A program made the position numbers and the translations under genes. Under the pieces are notes generated by a model that did no database searches, was not told the origin of the DNA, and saw nothing but the letters and a program-made list of their open reading frames with translations. Shown in pieces: positions 38,857 to 38,932 of a DNA stretch of 38,932 bases (positions are counted from its first letter, which is position 1; the number at the start of each line of letters is the position of its first letter). This DNA is from Syntrophaceae bacterium UBA5744 (GTDB taxonomy: Bacteria; Desulfobacterota; Syntrophia; Syntrophales; UBA2192). The stretch spans positions 746 through 39,677 of the forward strand of contig DIFQ01000113.1 in assembly GCA_002419215.1 (NCBI GenBank). Reading direction: 5' to 3'.

Positions 38857-38932
38857 GCTCACAAAGCGGGACTGCCTCAAGTGGCTGAGGTCTATTCGAT
38901 AGTTCAACTCACATCTGTCCAAAATAGGTTTT

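Larger units (their letters stand above)
29920..38932. mobile_element. Putative integrated island: recombinase, phage-like genes, helicase, restriction-modification
   Basis: The region has lower GC than the first 23 kb, all but one gene on the plus strand, a serine recombinase at its left, small phage-type proteins, a large helicase-like protein and an R-M cassette at the right. The right boundary is not in the window. Whether it is a phage remnant, plasmid or ICE cannot be decided: no capsid, portal or conjugation genes are seen. Confidence 0.6.

Overview
The window looks like a chromosome fragment from a GC-rich, Gram-negative anaerobe, most likely Desulfobacterota (formerly Deltaproteobacteria; Syntrophobacterales-like). 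The basis is a complete Mla lipid-transport operon with an outer-membrane lipoprotein, a TRAP transporter, a sigma-54-type promoter before a type III glutamine synthetase, ferritin-like and HIT proteins, and a probable selenoprotein. The assignment is by gene content only; no search was run.

Bases 1 to about 23,600 are GC-rich backbone: a lipoprotein with a LytR_C-like domain, a ferritin-like protein, a fluoride-riboswitch-controlled pair (dynamin-like GTPase and a divergent enolase), two more fluoride aptamers in tandem followed by an uncharacterised gene set (P-loop protein with Arg in place of the Walker A Lys, a double CxxC/GLCxxH protein, an alpha/alpha-toroid prenyltransferase-like protein, and a soluble P-type-ATPase-like HAD phosphatase), glnN, a HIT protein, an MFS transporter, an MBL-fold hydrolase, a secreted M6-like metalloprotease interrupted by an in-frame UGA with a SECIS-like hairpin behind it, a dctPQM TRAP operon with a small zinc-finger-like gene, and mlaE-mlaF-mlaD-mlaC-mlaA. 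Intergenic spaces carry GGGTATCGGG-type repeats and GC-rich palindromes.

Bases 23,600 to 28,700 are more AT-rich. They are bounded by two copies of a tRNA 3'-end fragment, each beside a terminator, and hold a MOT1-like molybdate transporter, a RAYT (Y1 transposase) element with perfect 19-bp inverted ends, an orphan TctC binding protein and a 59-residue membrane/coiled-coil protein.

Bases 28,700 to the end look like an integrated mobile island: a DUF2971 protein, a serine recombinase, an array of roughly 95-nt degenerate tandem repeats, small phage-like proteins, a large SF2-helicase-like protein, a zinc-finger protein, and a restriction-modification cassette (Vsr-like endonuclease, probable restriction enzyme, C5-cytosine methyltransferase).

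The two strongest leads are (1) a fluoride-response locus with three crcB-motif riboswitches, controlling a variant of the fluoride-sensitive enzyme enolase, a dynamin-like GTPase and possibly a new gene cassette; and (2) a candidate selenocysteine-containing M6-like metalloprotease.
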